From Gordius sp. MW1 (taxonomy: Eukaryota > Nematomorpha > Gordioida > Gordea > Gordiidae), in assembly GCA_964036665.1 (NCBI GenBank), contig OZ038528.1:2796501-2860500 (forward strand): DNA of 64,000 nt, read 5' to 3'. Numbering within the stretch: the stretch's first letter is position 1; every line of letters begins with the position of its first letter. The position numbers were made by a program, and so were the translations under genes. Positions 36,700 through 48,139 of this stretch are shown one piece after another. The notes beneath the pieces are model-generated. The model did not search any database. It was given only the letters and a program-made list of their open reading frames with translations, and was not told where the DNA came from.

Positions 36700-37768
36700 A
36701 ATAAGTTAATATTTTTGTGTTTTCCAATATATAGACAACCCATCGTTTACCAAAAACGTCTTTCTACATTCCAAATCTTAGGACTCTTCCGTGACGTTAA
36801 TCAATTTAGACTTTAAACTAGACAAAAAAGGGAACAAAATTTTTATATATGAAGCGTAAAATAGATTAACGGTGAGGCCTGGCTTTTATAATAAATAGAA
36901 ACATGTAGGTATAATTGGAAAACAATATTATGAATTAATATTTTCTTAATAAATGCTTTTTAATTTTTTTTATTATTGCAGATGTAATCGCTATTTTATT
37001 ATTATTTATTCGAAAAAGTTGTTAATGCATAAGGCCGTGGCATCGATAACATTTATAATACTTGTTAATCATCTCAATATAAAAAGGATAATTTACTATT
37101 ATGTTTCTTATTAGCAAAGCATTCTGTCACGGTGAAAGTAAGCAAGTGCGCTCGAGAGAAATCACAGATGAAGATATTTTGTCTTAAAAATAACATCTCG
37201 AGTTTTTTATAATGTGTAAAAAAAATATAACAACCATTTTTTATTAATTATGATATAAATTTTGCACACCATTATTGTATTTGTTATTTTAATTTAATAA
37301 ACAGTGACCCTTAATCACTCTTTAAAATTTGATAATTTTAACAACCATTTGGCATTTTTTTGTTACGAACGTTTTCAATCATCAATTCTTAATTTGCAAT
37401 GACATTTTCTGTAAATGAAATTTATAATACATGTTTAGGATCAGTTTTCTATGAAGTATATGTGGGAAAAGCCTTCGTATCGTTAGAATCTGGCATAAGA
37501 CCGATGACCATCCAGAAATCTAGATGTGACTTTATTTATTGATTTTTAGGCTTATTATATTTTAATGGCTAAATCAAACATTGACTCTAGCGTTTAGAAC
37601 GTACAGTTTATCAAATAATCATTAAGGATACAAATTAAAACAGAGTCATGTTCACGACAAAAACTCCATAATTAGCGTTTACTAGTTGCTTTCACAAGAC
37701 CATAATTTGTTGACTTGTAAAATTGCAATATAATACCAATGATGAAAGAAGTATATGACCAATATAAG

Positions 37769-38555
37769 TAGAGATGCACCGATACCAAGTATCGGCATGG
37801 TATCGGCGCCGATACCTTGCCAAAAGAATCGGCCCGATACTTTGCTGGTATCGGCAATTACCAAGCCGATACCTTTTTCAATATGAAACTCAAAAAATAA
37901 TATTTATAGTATCTCCTACCATTAAAAAATAGAGGACTTTTTAAATTTTTTGAAAATTGTTTCATTTGATTGGCTATAAATATTTCTATGTGGAGTATAA
38001 TAAACTCATTGACCATCTGTTCCGAATAACTGCGCTTTTAAGTAAATATTGTTTTATTTTAAAAATTATTATATATTAAGCCTTAGATGGATTCTTTAGA
38101 TACACTATGGAGTTATTTTGTTGTGTCAGCAGATGAAAAATTTGTAATCTGTGAATTATGCAAAGCTAAAATAAGTCGTGGGGGCAAAAACAAACATTAT
38201 TTACTTTTTTATAAAATAAATTTATGTATTAATAAAATATAAAGTGTACCATAATAAAATTTAAATTTCTTTTTTGATCAATTAATCACAATACTTTTGA
38301 ATTAATTAATAACAAAGTTTATTATTATAAATTAATATTATATTATAAATTATAATTACAATTGTTTTATCGTCAAAATTCTGATCTACCAAAATTTGGA
38401 TGTGACTTAATTTATAATATTTAATTTGCATATATTTTTTAGTATAAAAATTTTTTTTATTATAAGTATCGGCATGGTATCGGTATCGGCAAAAAAATCT
38501 TAAGTATCGGCTGGTATCGGTATCGGCATAAAATAGTGGTATCGGTGCATCTCTA
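37769..38555 (+). mobile_element. hAT element, internally deleted, perfect 8-bp TSD
   Basis: 787 bp, ends TAGAGATGCACCGATACC and GGTATCGGTGCATCTCTA, flanked by AATATAAG (37761-37768, 38556-38563). Arrays of GGTATCGG and CCGATACC follow inside both ends. Only the first part of a transposase remains (38087-38242). Confidence 0.95.
38087..38242 (+). pseudogene. hAT transposase N-terminus: half a BED zinc finger
   Basis: ATG start, 51 codons. WSYFVVSADEKFVICELCKA with C22 and C25 in CELC, then KISRGGKNK: the first half of a BED finger as in ZBED/hAT transposases. The His pair is missing because the DNA is deleted right after GGKNK. Confidence 0.85.
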
Positions 38556-38591
38556 AATATAAGAGGCATATTCATGATAAGTATATGTATT

Positions 38592-38751
38592 CATGGGCGT
38601 AGCCAGCAATTAAAGGGGGGGGGCAATAATGATTTATGGAGGGGTAAAATAATAATTTTTTGAAATTTTAGCCACAACTCTAAAGAATTTTAAAAATTGG
38701 ATTTTTAGAGGGGCAGTCGCCCCTCCTTGCCTCCCCCCGGCTACGCCCATG
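38592..38751. mobile_element. CATGGGCGTAGCC MITE
   Basis: 160 bp, ends CATGGGCGTAGCCAGC and GGCTACGCCCATG. Only 29 bp from the end of the hAT element at 37769-38555. Confidence 0.85.
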
Positions 38752-39239
38752 TATTGAGATGCCACTTATATTTTTTGGTCTTTAGTCAGAAGAGATATAT
38801 AATGTTTGAAATTTAATAACGCTCGTAAAAGGATAATGAGCATTACAATTGTATTTGCTATGTGTCCAAACTTTAAAATGTATTTTATAATATGATGATA
38901 ATTTATTCGCTTGCTCTTAATTTGAGCACTCATAAAAGAACTCTATCCCCTTTTATATTGTCAATTTTGCGTTGCTATTTTTATGGTTGCAATGAGTCTT
39001 GCAAGTAGACATGTTAATCAAAATTCCTTAATTTTTGGTCATTATATGATAACAATCTTCAGATGTAGTCTGATATCTTAAAAAAAGTAAATTTCTATAG
39101 AAATAAGCAATTAATTTCCTTCAATATGATTTGCCCATTAAATATATTGCAACAAACTGTTAGCTCAGTACTTTGAAAAACCTTAATTATTCAGATTTAT
39201 TTTGTAAAATAAAAAATTAACTTTGCGAATCCTATTTTT

Positions 39240-39425
39240 TATTGTCCGTCCCTTCCTGTCCTGTCCAACTTGATTTTTTATACTCGCTAAGGACTTATGC
39301 TTCTTTAAAAGACTCTTCTTTTGCTTTCGCATAAATTTGTTAATTACCGCTGGTTGGCTTTCCGAGCCATATTCCATTATTGTTTTTGTGCCCGACTGAT
39401 TACCTTTATATATAATTTCTTTTGA
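39240..39425. repeat. Second copy of the 3400-3640 repeat relic
   Basis: TTGTCCGTCCCTTCCTGTCC, ACCGCTGGTTGGCTT and TGATTACCTTTATA match 3410-3635. Function unknown. 39.43-40.24 kb holds nothing recognised apart from short C runs. Confidence 0.5.
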
Positions 39426-40246
39426 CAACTTGTCTAGGTTGTTGCTTTATAGTGGATAATTGCTAAACTGGCTAAATAAACTCCTACGAATTATAATGAT
39501 CGTTGCTTACTTCTAATTTTGATCCCGACCCAAGGTTAAAATTCTTGTTTAGTTTTAATATTATTTATTTCTGGTGATTATAAATCTTACTTTTTGAAGC
39601 TCGTCCCACATTTTTTTCTGACCCCGATCTGAAGCCAAACTACGATTTTGCTTTGGTATTTGCGGCAGATCTACTAGTGACCGCTGGTTAAAATTAATTT
39701 GTCTGATCTCGGTCAGAGGCCAAAATCTTTTTTTTCGTACCTGCAGCTTTCGGTCATTTTAATACCTTAGCTTCAAACATTTTTCCCCATTTTTTTGGCT
39801 AAAAGTAAAAGTTGCCCGTTCTTCGGACAAAGATCAACCATTTTTTACTTTTTCTAGGCCTCACTTGATTTTTCATTTTTTGTGACTTCTTATGTAAATT
39901 AGTCCATTTTGTTAATGAGGGTGGCTAACTTTTAGGCCAAAAATATATGTATTTTTTGACCCCAAACCCTCGGCCTTCAACACCGTCCCTAGAACGCGCC
40001 TTGCCTCACTAATCCCCCCCCCCCTTACATCACTCACCTTTACTCTAGCGTCGACGCGGCAAGCTGCACAATCATCGTTATAGTCGAGCAACTAAAAAAA
40101 TAATATGTAATTTGCCGGCTATTAGATGAGAATTATTTTAATATTGAGCCATTTTGCTTGTGCTTTTTTTACCTTTAAAATTTGTTCAGATTTATATTTT
40201 AAGGGATTTTTATACCAACGTTCCCTTTCTCCGGTTTTATAATAAA

Positions 40247-40470
40247 CAGCTCTACAAATATTGACTTTTTGATTACATCCTGCAATCAGACCAATAAATC
40301 TGATAGAGAATTTTGGGCTGAAAAAATCTGTTTTTAGCTTTTATCCACAATTACCAGTTTTTTAGATAAACGAGGTTGAACGTGCCAAAAATGCCCATTT
40401 TAAACCTTTTTGAGGCTTTTTTGCCACGGCATTTTTAATTTTTAGTGGCAAATAGTAATATATTCAGGTA
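40247..40470. mobile_element. Half copy of the 35.3-36.1 kb foldback
   Basis: Matches the left arm (CTCTACAAATATT, CAGTTTTTTAGATAAACGAGG, CGTGCCAAAAATGCCC, AATAGTAATATATTC) and stops before the loop. It lies 440 bp downstream of the FSTL-like stop codon. Confidence 0.8.
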
Positions 40471-40911
40471 GATTAGATATATATCATGATTGAAGTATTT
40501 ATTGGCATAAAGTGTCAGACCACATTTATTGTATGAAAAGTAGATCGAAGATTTACTATTTAATGAAACTACGAATAAAGTAGAACTAGTAGGTAATCCA
40601 ATGGTTTACATTTACCTATGTAATTATACTTGTTTTAGTAATTATACCTATTGAAAATACCAAAATCTATTCCATTTATTTGAATAACCCTTAGTTTATA
40701 TCATTAGTTAACTATTTGAAAAGAATTTGTATTATTCATATTGTAAATGCAACAGTTTAGTACATAATGGATGTGATTATAGGTATAAAAAATTATAAAA
40801 TGCAAGGCCAGCTGTTCAAATAGGAAACTATAAGCTACGAAATAAAAGATATTTAGCTATTGCATGGCTTTAAAAATAATTAAAAAAATCATTTTTTGAT
40901 TTTATATAACT

Positions 40912-43364
40912 TTAAGTGTGAACCCATTGGATAGTTAAATTAGAACCACTGGATTCATTGATTTGACAATGGATCCTCTTTCGCTTTGCGTCAACTATAA
41001 TAATAATTGAGCCTTTGACAAGTGCTATATAATCTCCAAAGGGTCCACTGGACGTCATTTCCACATCCGAGTTAAGTTCATTCCTTGTTTAAGAATATTA
41101 AAAATATACAAAAAAGCGAAAGTTTTAAATAAGATAATTAAAAGACGCAATTGATTTAATACCTATAGTCGTGAAGACTGTACTCATTAATAATGTCAAA
41201 ACTTTGGTGGTTATAAACGTTGAAAAATACTATTCCAGTCTGTTGATTCGATGCAAATATAAAATCATAGGTTCCAAAAGTGAATGACAAGTGAAATATG
41301 CTGCTGGTAGGGTTTATGGGAGCCACAATGTCGAATAAGTATTTGACACCTATAATAATAACAACGACATGTACGTGTACAAGGGTAGGTAAAACAATTA
41401 ATCTCCCCTAAATCGAATAATTATCTCACTTTAAACTCTATAATTATGGTTAGAAATCAAAAAAAAACTCATTATTAACCCTCCTTAAATCATTCCATGG
41501 GCGTAGCCAAGGGGAGGGGGCAGGGGAAGGCGGCTGCCCCCTTTAAATCCAATAATTTGTTAAAATTCAAAAAATGATTAATTTGCCCCTCCCTATATCA
41601 TTATTGCCCCCTCTAATTCCAATGCTGGCTACGTCCATAAATCATTTCCCCATCTGATAGTTTAAATTTTGGCTATGCTCAAGTACAACGAATAAAACTA
41701 TAATAAATAATGTTTTATTGACCTGTTTGGTTTAGTTTTTGAAACTTTACAATCCGTGTAACGCTATCTACGCTGGCGACGTAAGACTGATCAGGAGATA
41801 CATAAGGTACCCCGTGAATTCCAGAATCAAAAGCTATTACGGTGTCCAGTAAATAATCCAAAATTATCTGCCCTTTGTCATATCCAGCCAGATTTATGCA
41901 ACGAACAAAGACAAATCCACCTAATATAAAATTATTTTAGGGCAAACTTTGCTATATTAATGATTTTGTCTATTTATAATTATATAGTGAAGATATTTTT
42001 TTATAAACTGCCGCGTTATTTTAGGCCAAATTTAGATTTATAGTATCTAATTTTTTAATCGTTCAGCATAGAAGTTATTCGAAATTCAATAAGCTCTATA
42101 TATAACTTAAAACTTGATAACGGATGACTTTAGCTTTATAACAAATTTGGCCACTATTAATTTTTAGACTATATTACAATTTATAATAAAGTTTTACTAC
42201 TCTACTTTTTTTTGTCTTTATATGTTTTGGGTTTATTAAAGTTCTATTATTATATAAACAACTCTATTTTTGTGAACAAGTTAAAAACATCTAATTTAAT
42301 ACATAGTCCCAATAAAAAATTATAAGTGAGATTGATTAATCTTTTGTTATCATATCAGATTTTAAAAACAATTTGTCATAGAGACCACCTTATTAAACTT
42401 ATATTTAATGTTATTGTCATGAAATTATAAATGAATTTTACCATAAATGTAAAAGGCAACATCTTTGGGTATACATTTATAAGCACTTAAATCCACTAAG
42501 CTTTCGTATCGCAGCAACTCTAAATCCAATTTATACATGTACATTTTCGTGCTGTGTATGGTGTAGCCATATTTAGGTTTTATGGATACGTCCTCAGCAC
42601 TCTCTGGTACAAACAAGTTCTCTACCTTAAATTAAATTACATATAATGTGTAATATACTTAGAGTAATAACAGGTTTAATTGACTAATAAAGTGGTATAA
42701 TAAAAAGACACACAAATTAAGGCATAAAGAGGTACAAAGCACCTTATTTACATTTACATTGTTTTTCATATGGTATTCACGAGCTGATTAATAATTATAT
42801 TGGTTTACTTGGTCAAATTTCCCTTGAATTGGCTCAGTATGCATGATGTCATGTGCAACGGGTTTTGACGCCAACCTTATGACTTGGATAGTTTTACCTG
42901 TTTGTGATTTATTTAAACCAGCGTCAGGTTGGCATACAACCCATATTTGATCATGACTATGTATGTATTTCAAAGTTTGCGGATTCAGATCCGTCATTAT
43001 TTTCTGTATAAATAAATATAATAAATAAAAACGACATAAGCAAAGTTTTAGATTACTTCTTTAAACGCATGCGTACTTAAGTCAAACACCAAGATACCGC
43101 TCATCCCTTTTTCGATTATATATAGAAACTTATTTCTGACATTTATCGACGGTCCCCAATGACATCTCTCTGTTCCGCGTTCATTGCATACTACCTCGTT
43201 ATCAGAATTAAATTTAAGGTCCGACATGTGATATTGATCCCACATCTTCAACTTCAAATCAGGCCTTATCCGCTCACGTATTTGACAAGAAGAGGCGTCA
43301 TAAACTTTAACTCCAACATCATCGAAAACTAATAAATCCACTTTATTCGCATGTTTTTGTTCTT
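40912..43364 (-). CDS. FSTL-like exons: C-terminal propeller-like domain and stop
   Basis: Six exons (43364-43057, 43003-42809, 42625-42442, 41920-41723, 41349-41163, 41083-40912) code for residues 588-1001. Recognisable blocks include LLVFDDVGVKVYD, CHWGPSINV, HDQIWVV, GGFVFVRC, HGVPYVSPD, a FDIVAP segment and SGPFGDYIAL. These align block by block with the C-terminal half of vertebrate FSTL5. A MITE lies in the intron at 41495-41638. The stop is TAA at 40914-40912; no clear poly(A) signal was assigned. Confidence 0.92.
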
Positions 43365-45776
43365 CTGTAAAATTTGCATTAATTAGAAAAAAATGGACGT
43401 TATATTTTACCGAAATCTACATTGATACTGTCGTCTTCAACGACAAATATATCCGAATGTGCTTTAACGCTCTCTATCTCGCTCTCAAATTGACAAGTGT
43501 AAGCTCCGGTGTCAAAATAATGAATATCCGTTATGGACAAAATGGTTCGGTTGCCTTAATTATCAATATAATTATTAATAATAGATTAATAACCATTAAA
43601 GTGATAGTTCTTCATTGGCTCAATACTGGTAGAGTTCTCAATTTTTGCTATGGCAGTCTCATTATAAATTCTTAGAGGAATGGGAATGTTATTTTTAAAC
43701 CATAAAACTTCTGTTGGAGGAGGATAACTAAGCGCCCGACATTTAATTGTGACTGTAGAGCCTGGTCTAGCTAATTGGCTCCTTTTGGGTTCTATCCTAA
43801 TCGTGGGGTTTGTTAAAACGGTAACTATATACGTTTGATACACAATTTTGTTTTCAGCTAATTCATAAGAGTAATTTCCGCTCAAGTAAGGTTGTATTCC
43901 AACAATGTACAATGACCCATCCGAAAATATCTAAAAGTAGTATGAAACAGATTTTAAAATCCATAGACAATTAAAAGTGTAAATTTTATTTTATTACCTT
44001 AACATTTTGTAATTCTCGGTTGTTCAATGGGCTTCCATAACGCTTCCATATAACACTTCCTGGGCTAAGGTATTTAGCGTTGCAGGTTAATTTGACATTG
44101 GAACCAATTCTTACCCTTTCATATAGTGTGGGTAGCAAGGTGTGACTGATGTTTGGTAATTTTAAATCTGCTTACAATAATGACAAATTTTGTAATCCTT
44201 AATTCACACAAACACATCGGAGATATAAATAACAAATAATCAATGTGAAATATTTTAATTTAGCTTTTTTATCACGGATTGATTCTGGAAAATTAATTTA
44301 GCCTATAAAGATCGTAATTAGCATATAAAAATACTGTGCTTAAAAAATTAATTGTATAAAAAAATGTTAATTAGATTAATGTTTAAATTGCAATTTTGTG
44401 TTACGATTATCTTTTGTTCAACATTATTGGAAGGATCTAACATAATGTTTTACCAAATGCCATGTAAAATTCTTGCGCATCTAGTTTACTATCGCCATTG
44501 TCATCATATTTTTCTAATAATTCCAATATATCAAAAGTTTTGTCATTTAATTCATTTAATCCCATCTCAAATTCCGACCATCTGTCATAAAATAAAGTAA
44601 GTTCGTTTGCAGCTATTGAATTATCGTTATTGATATCCATTGTGCCAAACATAAGATTAACGGCGTAGGGGTCTTCATCTAATAAAAAAGGTCATTTTTA
44701 TAAAATTTGACGAATAACTTAGATAGTGGTAAAGTAAATTTTTTGATTTACAATTGAAAGATACTACGTCGAAACAAAATTGTTGATATAATATTATTAC
44801 TTATAAAGGGATCATTAGCATCGATGTACTGATCTTTGTAAAAGTTTTTTAATTGATTCTTGAATACCTTAAACTTTTCTAGCAGCACAAATGAATTATC
44901 TATCTGGGAATCTATGACGTCTATATCTCGTTTCATACTTTTACTAGCGGAAAGATTTGTTTGGTTGCTATATAATCCTTTAATCGTTTAATAAAAGTTA
45001 CACATTAATATACTATTTATTTTCAAATGATTAACGTGTAGGCTTGAAATGTTGCCAATGCGTTTATGTTTATTAACAACTATTGCAAAGTTAGATCTCT
45101 GTGTCGAATTTTCGGGTTTAATCTTTTTCGATTCATCAATATCATCTTCAAAAATATCTTTGTCATCATTTATAATAGATTTTAAGTCTTGGTATTTAAT
45201 TTCACGACTGGCGATGTTATCTAACTGTTTTATTGGCTTGGGAGTCATTGCTTCTATATCATATTTAATTAAGCTCAAATTCGGTCTATTTTTATAAGAC
45301 TCTGTTTCATTTGGTGTTTGATTAAGTTTCGTAATTATATCTAATATTATAATCGTAAATATTATAATGTTTTGAACATCGTTTAATTTACACTTGATTA
45401 AAGCAAATATAGTTTCTGTTAAAAGCAATCTATATTATATTACGAGTATATTTTTTATTTTCCTTTGTGTGCTTAAAAGGTTCCGAAGCATCACCACATT
45501 TATGTTTGGGAAGGATTTTTATATTTATCCCGGAATTACAAGATTGCCTATGCAGTTCGCACCGGTTAGCATACCAACGGCCATCAGATCCACAAATCGC
45601 CCCCTTTCCATGGTGAATTTTACATGACGATTTACAGGAACAAATAGGGAAAAAACCATCGACAATCTTGCATACTTGATTTTTTGGGCAATAAATGTCT
45701 TTACATAATGCGTTTGAGCTACTTCGCTTAATAATTGATGCCCTGTGGCTCCTTAAATCAGGATTTGTATTTAGTG
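40912..45776 (-). CDS. Follistatin-related protein, FSTL4/FSTL5 type (13 exons, N-terminus missing)
   Basis: Secreted multidomain glycoprotein family of extracellular signalling. Exons in transcript order: 45776-45444, 45415-45004, 44943-44801, 44678-44454, 44167-43998, 43930-43594, 43554-43411, 43364-43057, 43003-42809, 42625-42442, 41920-41723, 41349-41163, 41083-40912. All joins use GT-AG and keep phase, giving 1001 residues to a TAA stop. Domain order is follistatin/Kazal (24-93), two EF-hands (310-321, 354-365), two Ig domains (about 372-587) and a propeller-like C-terminal half (588-1001), the FSTL4/5 architecture. The C-terminus keeps family signatures such as PYVSPD and the end IQWVHT. 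It is longer than the vertebrate proteins (about 850 residues), mostly because of a 136-codon linker exon. The exon(s) for the signal peptide should lie above 45.8 kb but were not recognised. FSTL4 versus FSTL5 cannot be decided. Confidence 0.93.
41495..41638. mobile_element. CATGGGCGTAGCC MITE in an FSTL-like intron, perfect TSD
   Basis: Flanked by AAATCATT (41487-41494, 41639-41646). Ends CCATGGGCGTAGCCAAGG and TGGCTACGTCCAT. Confidence 0.9.
43411..44170 (-). CDS. FSTL-like exons: two immunoglobulin domains
   Basis: Three exons: 44167-43998, 43930-43594, 43554-43411. Ig1 has C399 in VKLTCNA and W411, but the second disulphide Cys is replaced: the motif reads SGNYSY, with Tyr449 where family members have Cys. 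Ig2 is complete: C491 (TIKCRA), W504 and C560 in DTGAYTC. The first exon's acceptor is a tandem AAGCAG, so two in-phase starts, 44170 or 44167, differ by one alanine. Confidence 0.93.
44454..44943 (-). CDS. FSTL-like exons: helical lead-in and two EF-hands
   Basis: Two exons, 44943-44801 and 44678-44454. The first codes for a charged helical segment. The second has two EF-hand loops that keep every usual calcium ligand: DINNDNSIAANE (310-321) and DDNGDSKLDAQE (354-365). Both have Glu at position 12, so calcium binding looks intact. The spacing of about 44 residues between loops agrees with the EF-hand pair of FSTL4/5. Confidence 0.92.
45004..45415 (-). CDS. FSTL-like exon: long variable linker between Kazal and EF-hands
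   Basis: An in-phase 412-bp exon (residues 112-247) with no recognised domain. It is rich in Lys, Asp, Ile and Asn and holds an acidic cluster (DIFEDDIDESKK). Vertebrate FSTL4/5 have only a short segment here. The acceptor is TTTTAACAG; the donor AT|GTGTAAC is the only candidate near the end that keeps phase with the next exon (phase 2). A hydrophobic stretch near the start (IIIFTIIILDII) is odd for an extracellular linker, so part of this exon might be intron. Confidence 0.68.
45444..45776 (-). CDS. FSTL-like exon: follistatin/Kazal domain
   Basis: Residues 24-93 of the partial protein form a follistatin-type module. An EGF-like part (C24, C29, C35, C45) is followed by a Kazal part with C47, C51, C61-GSDG, Y68, C72, C79 and C93. 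The fold is known from follistatin and SPARC as a binding module. The 5' edge is chosen at the AG before 45776, because an in-frame TAA lies just upstream; two other AGs further in (TTAAG, CACAG) would shorten the start. The 3' donor is C|GTAATA at 45443, phase 1, matching the next exon. Confidence 0.88.
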
Positions 45777-47496
45777 CTATTGAACAATGTTTTAGAGATT
45801 ATGATATATTATATAAAAAATTAAAGTTATATGACTATGAAAAAATAGTTCATAGTGATTATGTATATGAAATACGCAATATACCGTTTGAAAATTCAAA
45901 TGATGGAATTGCATATAATCCTATAATAATGGTAGTCTATACCAAATACAAATATATGAATTAACAACAAATAATATCGGCAGAGAATATATATTAGCTT
46001 AATTTTACGCGTTAAAATATTAATAAGTTATTTTGTTTTTGCACATATAACTAATAGCAGTGTTTTATTCACAAACCTTAATTTAAATAGCTTAAATGTA
46101 TTTTTTATAAAGTTAATCTAAAATATATAAGTTATATATTAGATGAATTTAGCTATATAAAAAAATTGTAAATTAACAAGTCTGATTTAACGTGATGCAG
46201 ACGTACACATAGCTTACCCAAATCATTAGATTGCAACAGTTAGATAGGAATGCTTTTCGGTTCAAGTCTATATAAATATTCTCTCTTTGATTCATAAGTA
46301 TCATTGTGGGAAGACTAATCGAAAAATGAGATTTGTATTGGTTCGTGTGAGACTTTAAGATCGAATTAGCTAATATGATAAAACAATGCTACTCGTCCGA
46401 TAAATGTATCGCGTTACTTATAGCCTTAACATGCCTATGACCCTTTGCACAAGTGAACGTTAAACGAAAATATCGATTTTATTTAAAACTTTAAGGAGAA
46501 TTTTGGTACATTTATTCCAAATGACGGCAATCGGATAGCCCGGATGTGGACATTAATATGCAGCTACGATAATCGTGGTAATATAAAAGTGCTTGGCTTT
46601 TTTGTTTGAGAAAGTATGAACTCTAGTAAATTATAACCAACATTGATTTAACTTTTTTGAATCTCAATACGCTAGAGTGCTTATATTAACGGAGATTTTA
46701 ATAATGTAAATAAGTTATAGTGAAATATTCTAGCCAATCTATTTAAATTGGTGCTTTTATTTATATTTATTTTTATCAATATAGTAAATATTTAAAAATT
46801 ATGACTATGAAACAGAAACAAGTAAATTTGGAGCACCATAACATATTAAGTGTAGCATGTTTTGAGGTATAACAGATAAGTTTAATGGTTATAAAATTAA
46901 TTGTTTGCCACTTTATAACACGACCAATTATGAATAGAAATTACGCTAATCATGTGAAAAAGTTCAGACACGGAGACTATTTTTACATTAACCATTCGAA
47001 ACGTGTCGTTTCCTATAAAAATAAGACTTTGGTTGCGCACATGCTTATTTGGTTGTGTTTGTTCATTGATTTTTTTAGAAATTTATTCAAGCCATAGCCA
47101 ATGATGTATTATAATAATCGAATCGCATTCATCGCTAGCCGTCGTCATCTAACTGATTGAAGATGTGATAAGACTTTAAACGTCGATAGACTATTGCTGA
47201 TATATTACATATGGGAGACACTCTATTATTTGTGACTCAAATAACTATTTTTAATCAATAATATTTAAGATGTATATAGTTATATTAATGCAACATTTTT
47301 AAAGTTATATTTAATCTGATTGTATTTAATATTAATTTGTCACATAAAATTAAATTATGCATAAGAAATCCTATTTATTAAGCCTTTTTATTTTAAAATT
47401 ATAATTATGTCATCTAGATTTTTATTTTAAGTCTACCATAATAATTGTTTTGACTCCATAGATTTAAAATTTTAACCTTTCAAGTGTCAATGTGCT
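45777..47496. other. Upstream of the FSTL-like gene; nothing recognised
   Basis: AT-rich. The first exon(s) and promoter of the FSTL-like gene are expected here or further up, but no signal-peptide frame with a matching phase-1 donor was identified. Confidence 0.4.
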
Positions 47497-47627
47497 CATG
47501 GGCGTAGCCAGAATTGGGATTAGAGGGGGACTGAAATGATTAAGGGAGGGGCAAAATGAACATTTTTTAAAAATTTGGCTATAATTTTATTACATTTAAA
47601 CAGATTTTTGGATTTAGCTACGCCTAT
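47497..47627. mobile_element. CATGGGCGTAGCC MITE, decayed right end
   Basis: Starts CATGGGCGTAGCCAGAATTG; right end TTTAGCTACGCCTAT. Confidence 0.7.
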
Positions 47628-48139
47628 CATTTTTTTAAAGTTTATTTTCACGAAACAAAGTTACTAAATAAGCGAAATAAGACATATTGGTTAAATACAA
47701 AGATCTATATCATTATCTTCTAAAATGGGCCATGAGTCGGCAAAGGATTTAAAGTTATATCGTACATAAAGAATCCCTAGTTGTTGCCTGAGTTAAAAGG
47801 ACGCAGAAATTTTAGATTTCGGGGTGCATTTTCCGATTTCTTTAAAAAACCCCATTGCCTGTTTGCCAAAGGGACCGGAGCACGAGGCAAGATATTATAT
47901 TAATGTCAATATAGAATATTTTGTTGTATCGATGTTTATAAAATATCTAATTATAAGAATAGGCCCTTCGGGCGTAACCCCCCAAACCCCCTCCTGGGGG
48001 CTCCGCCACCAGTCCGCCGTTGGGGGCTACGCCCTCAAACCCCCGTTTAGCCAAGGACAGTCCCTGTTTCACATACCTTTGCTTAAAATCCTCATACACA
48101 TCTATTACTCTTTTATACTACGTATAAACAAAGCATTCT

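Noticed and set aside
37672-37864. Open frames covering the left end of the hAT element
   Set aside because: They are readings of the inverted GGTATCGG arrays at the transposon end.
45049-45964. Plus-strand frames opposite the FSTL-like exons
   Set aside because: Shadows of the minus-strand exons, which have splice sites and domain matches.
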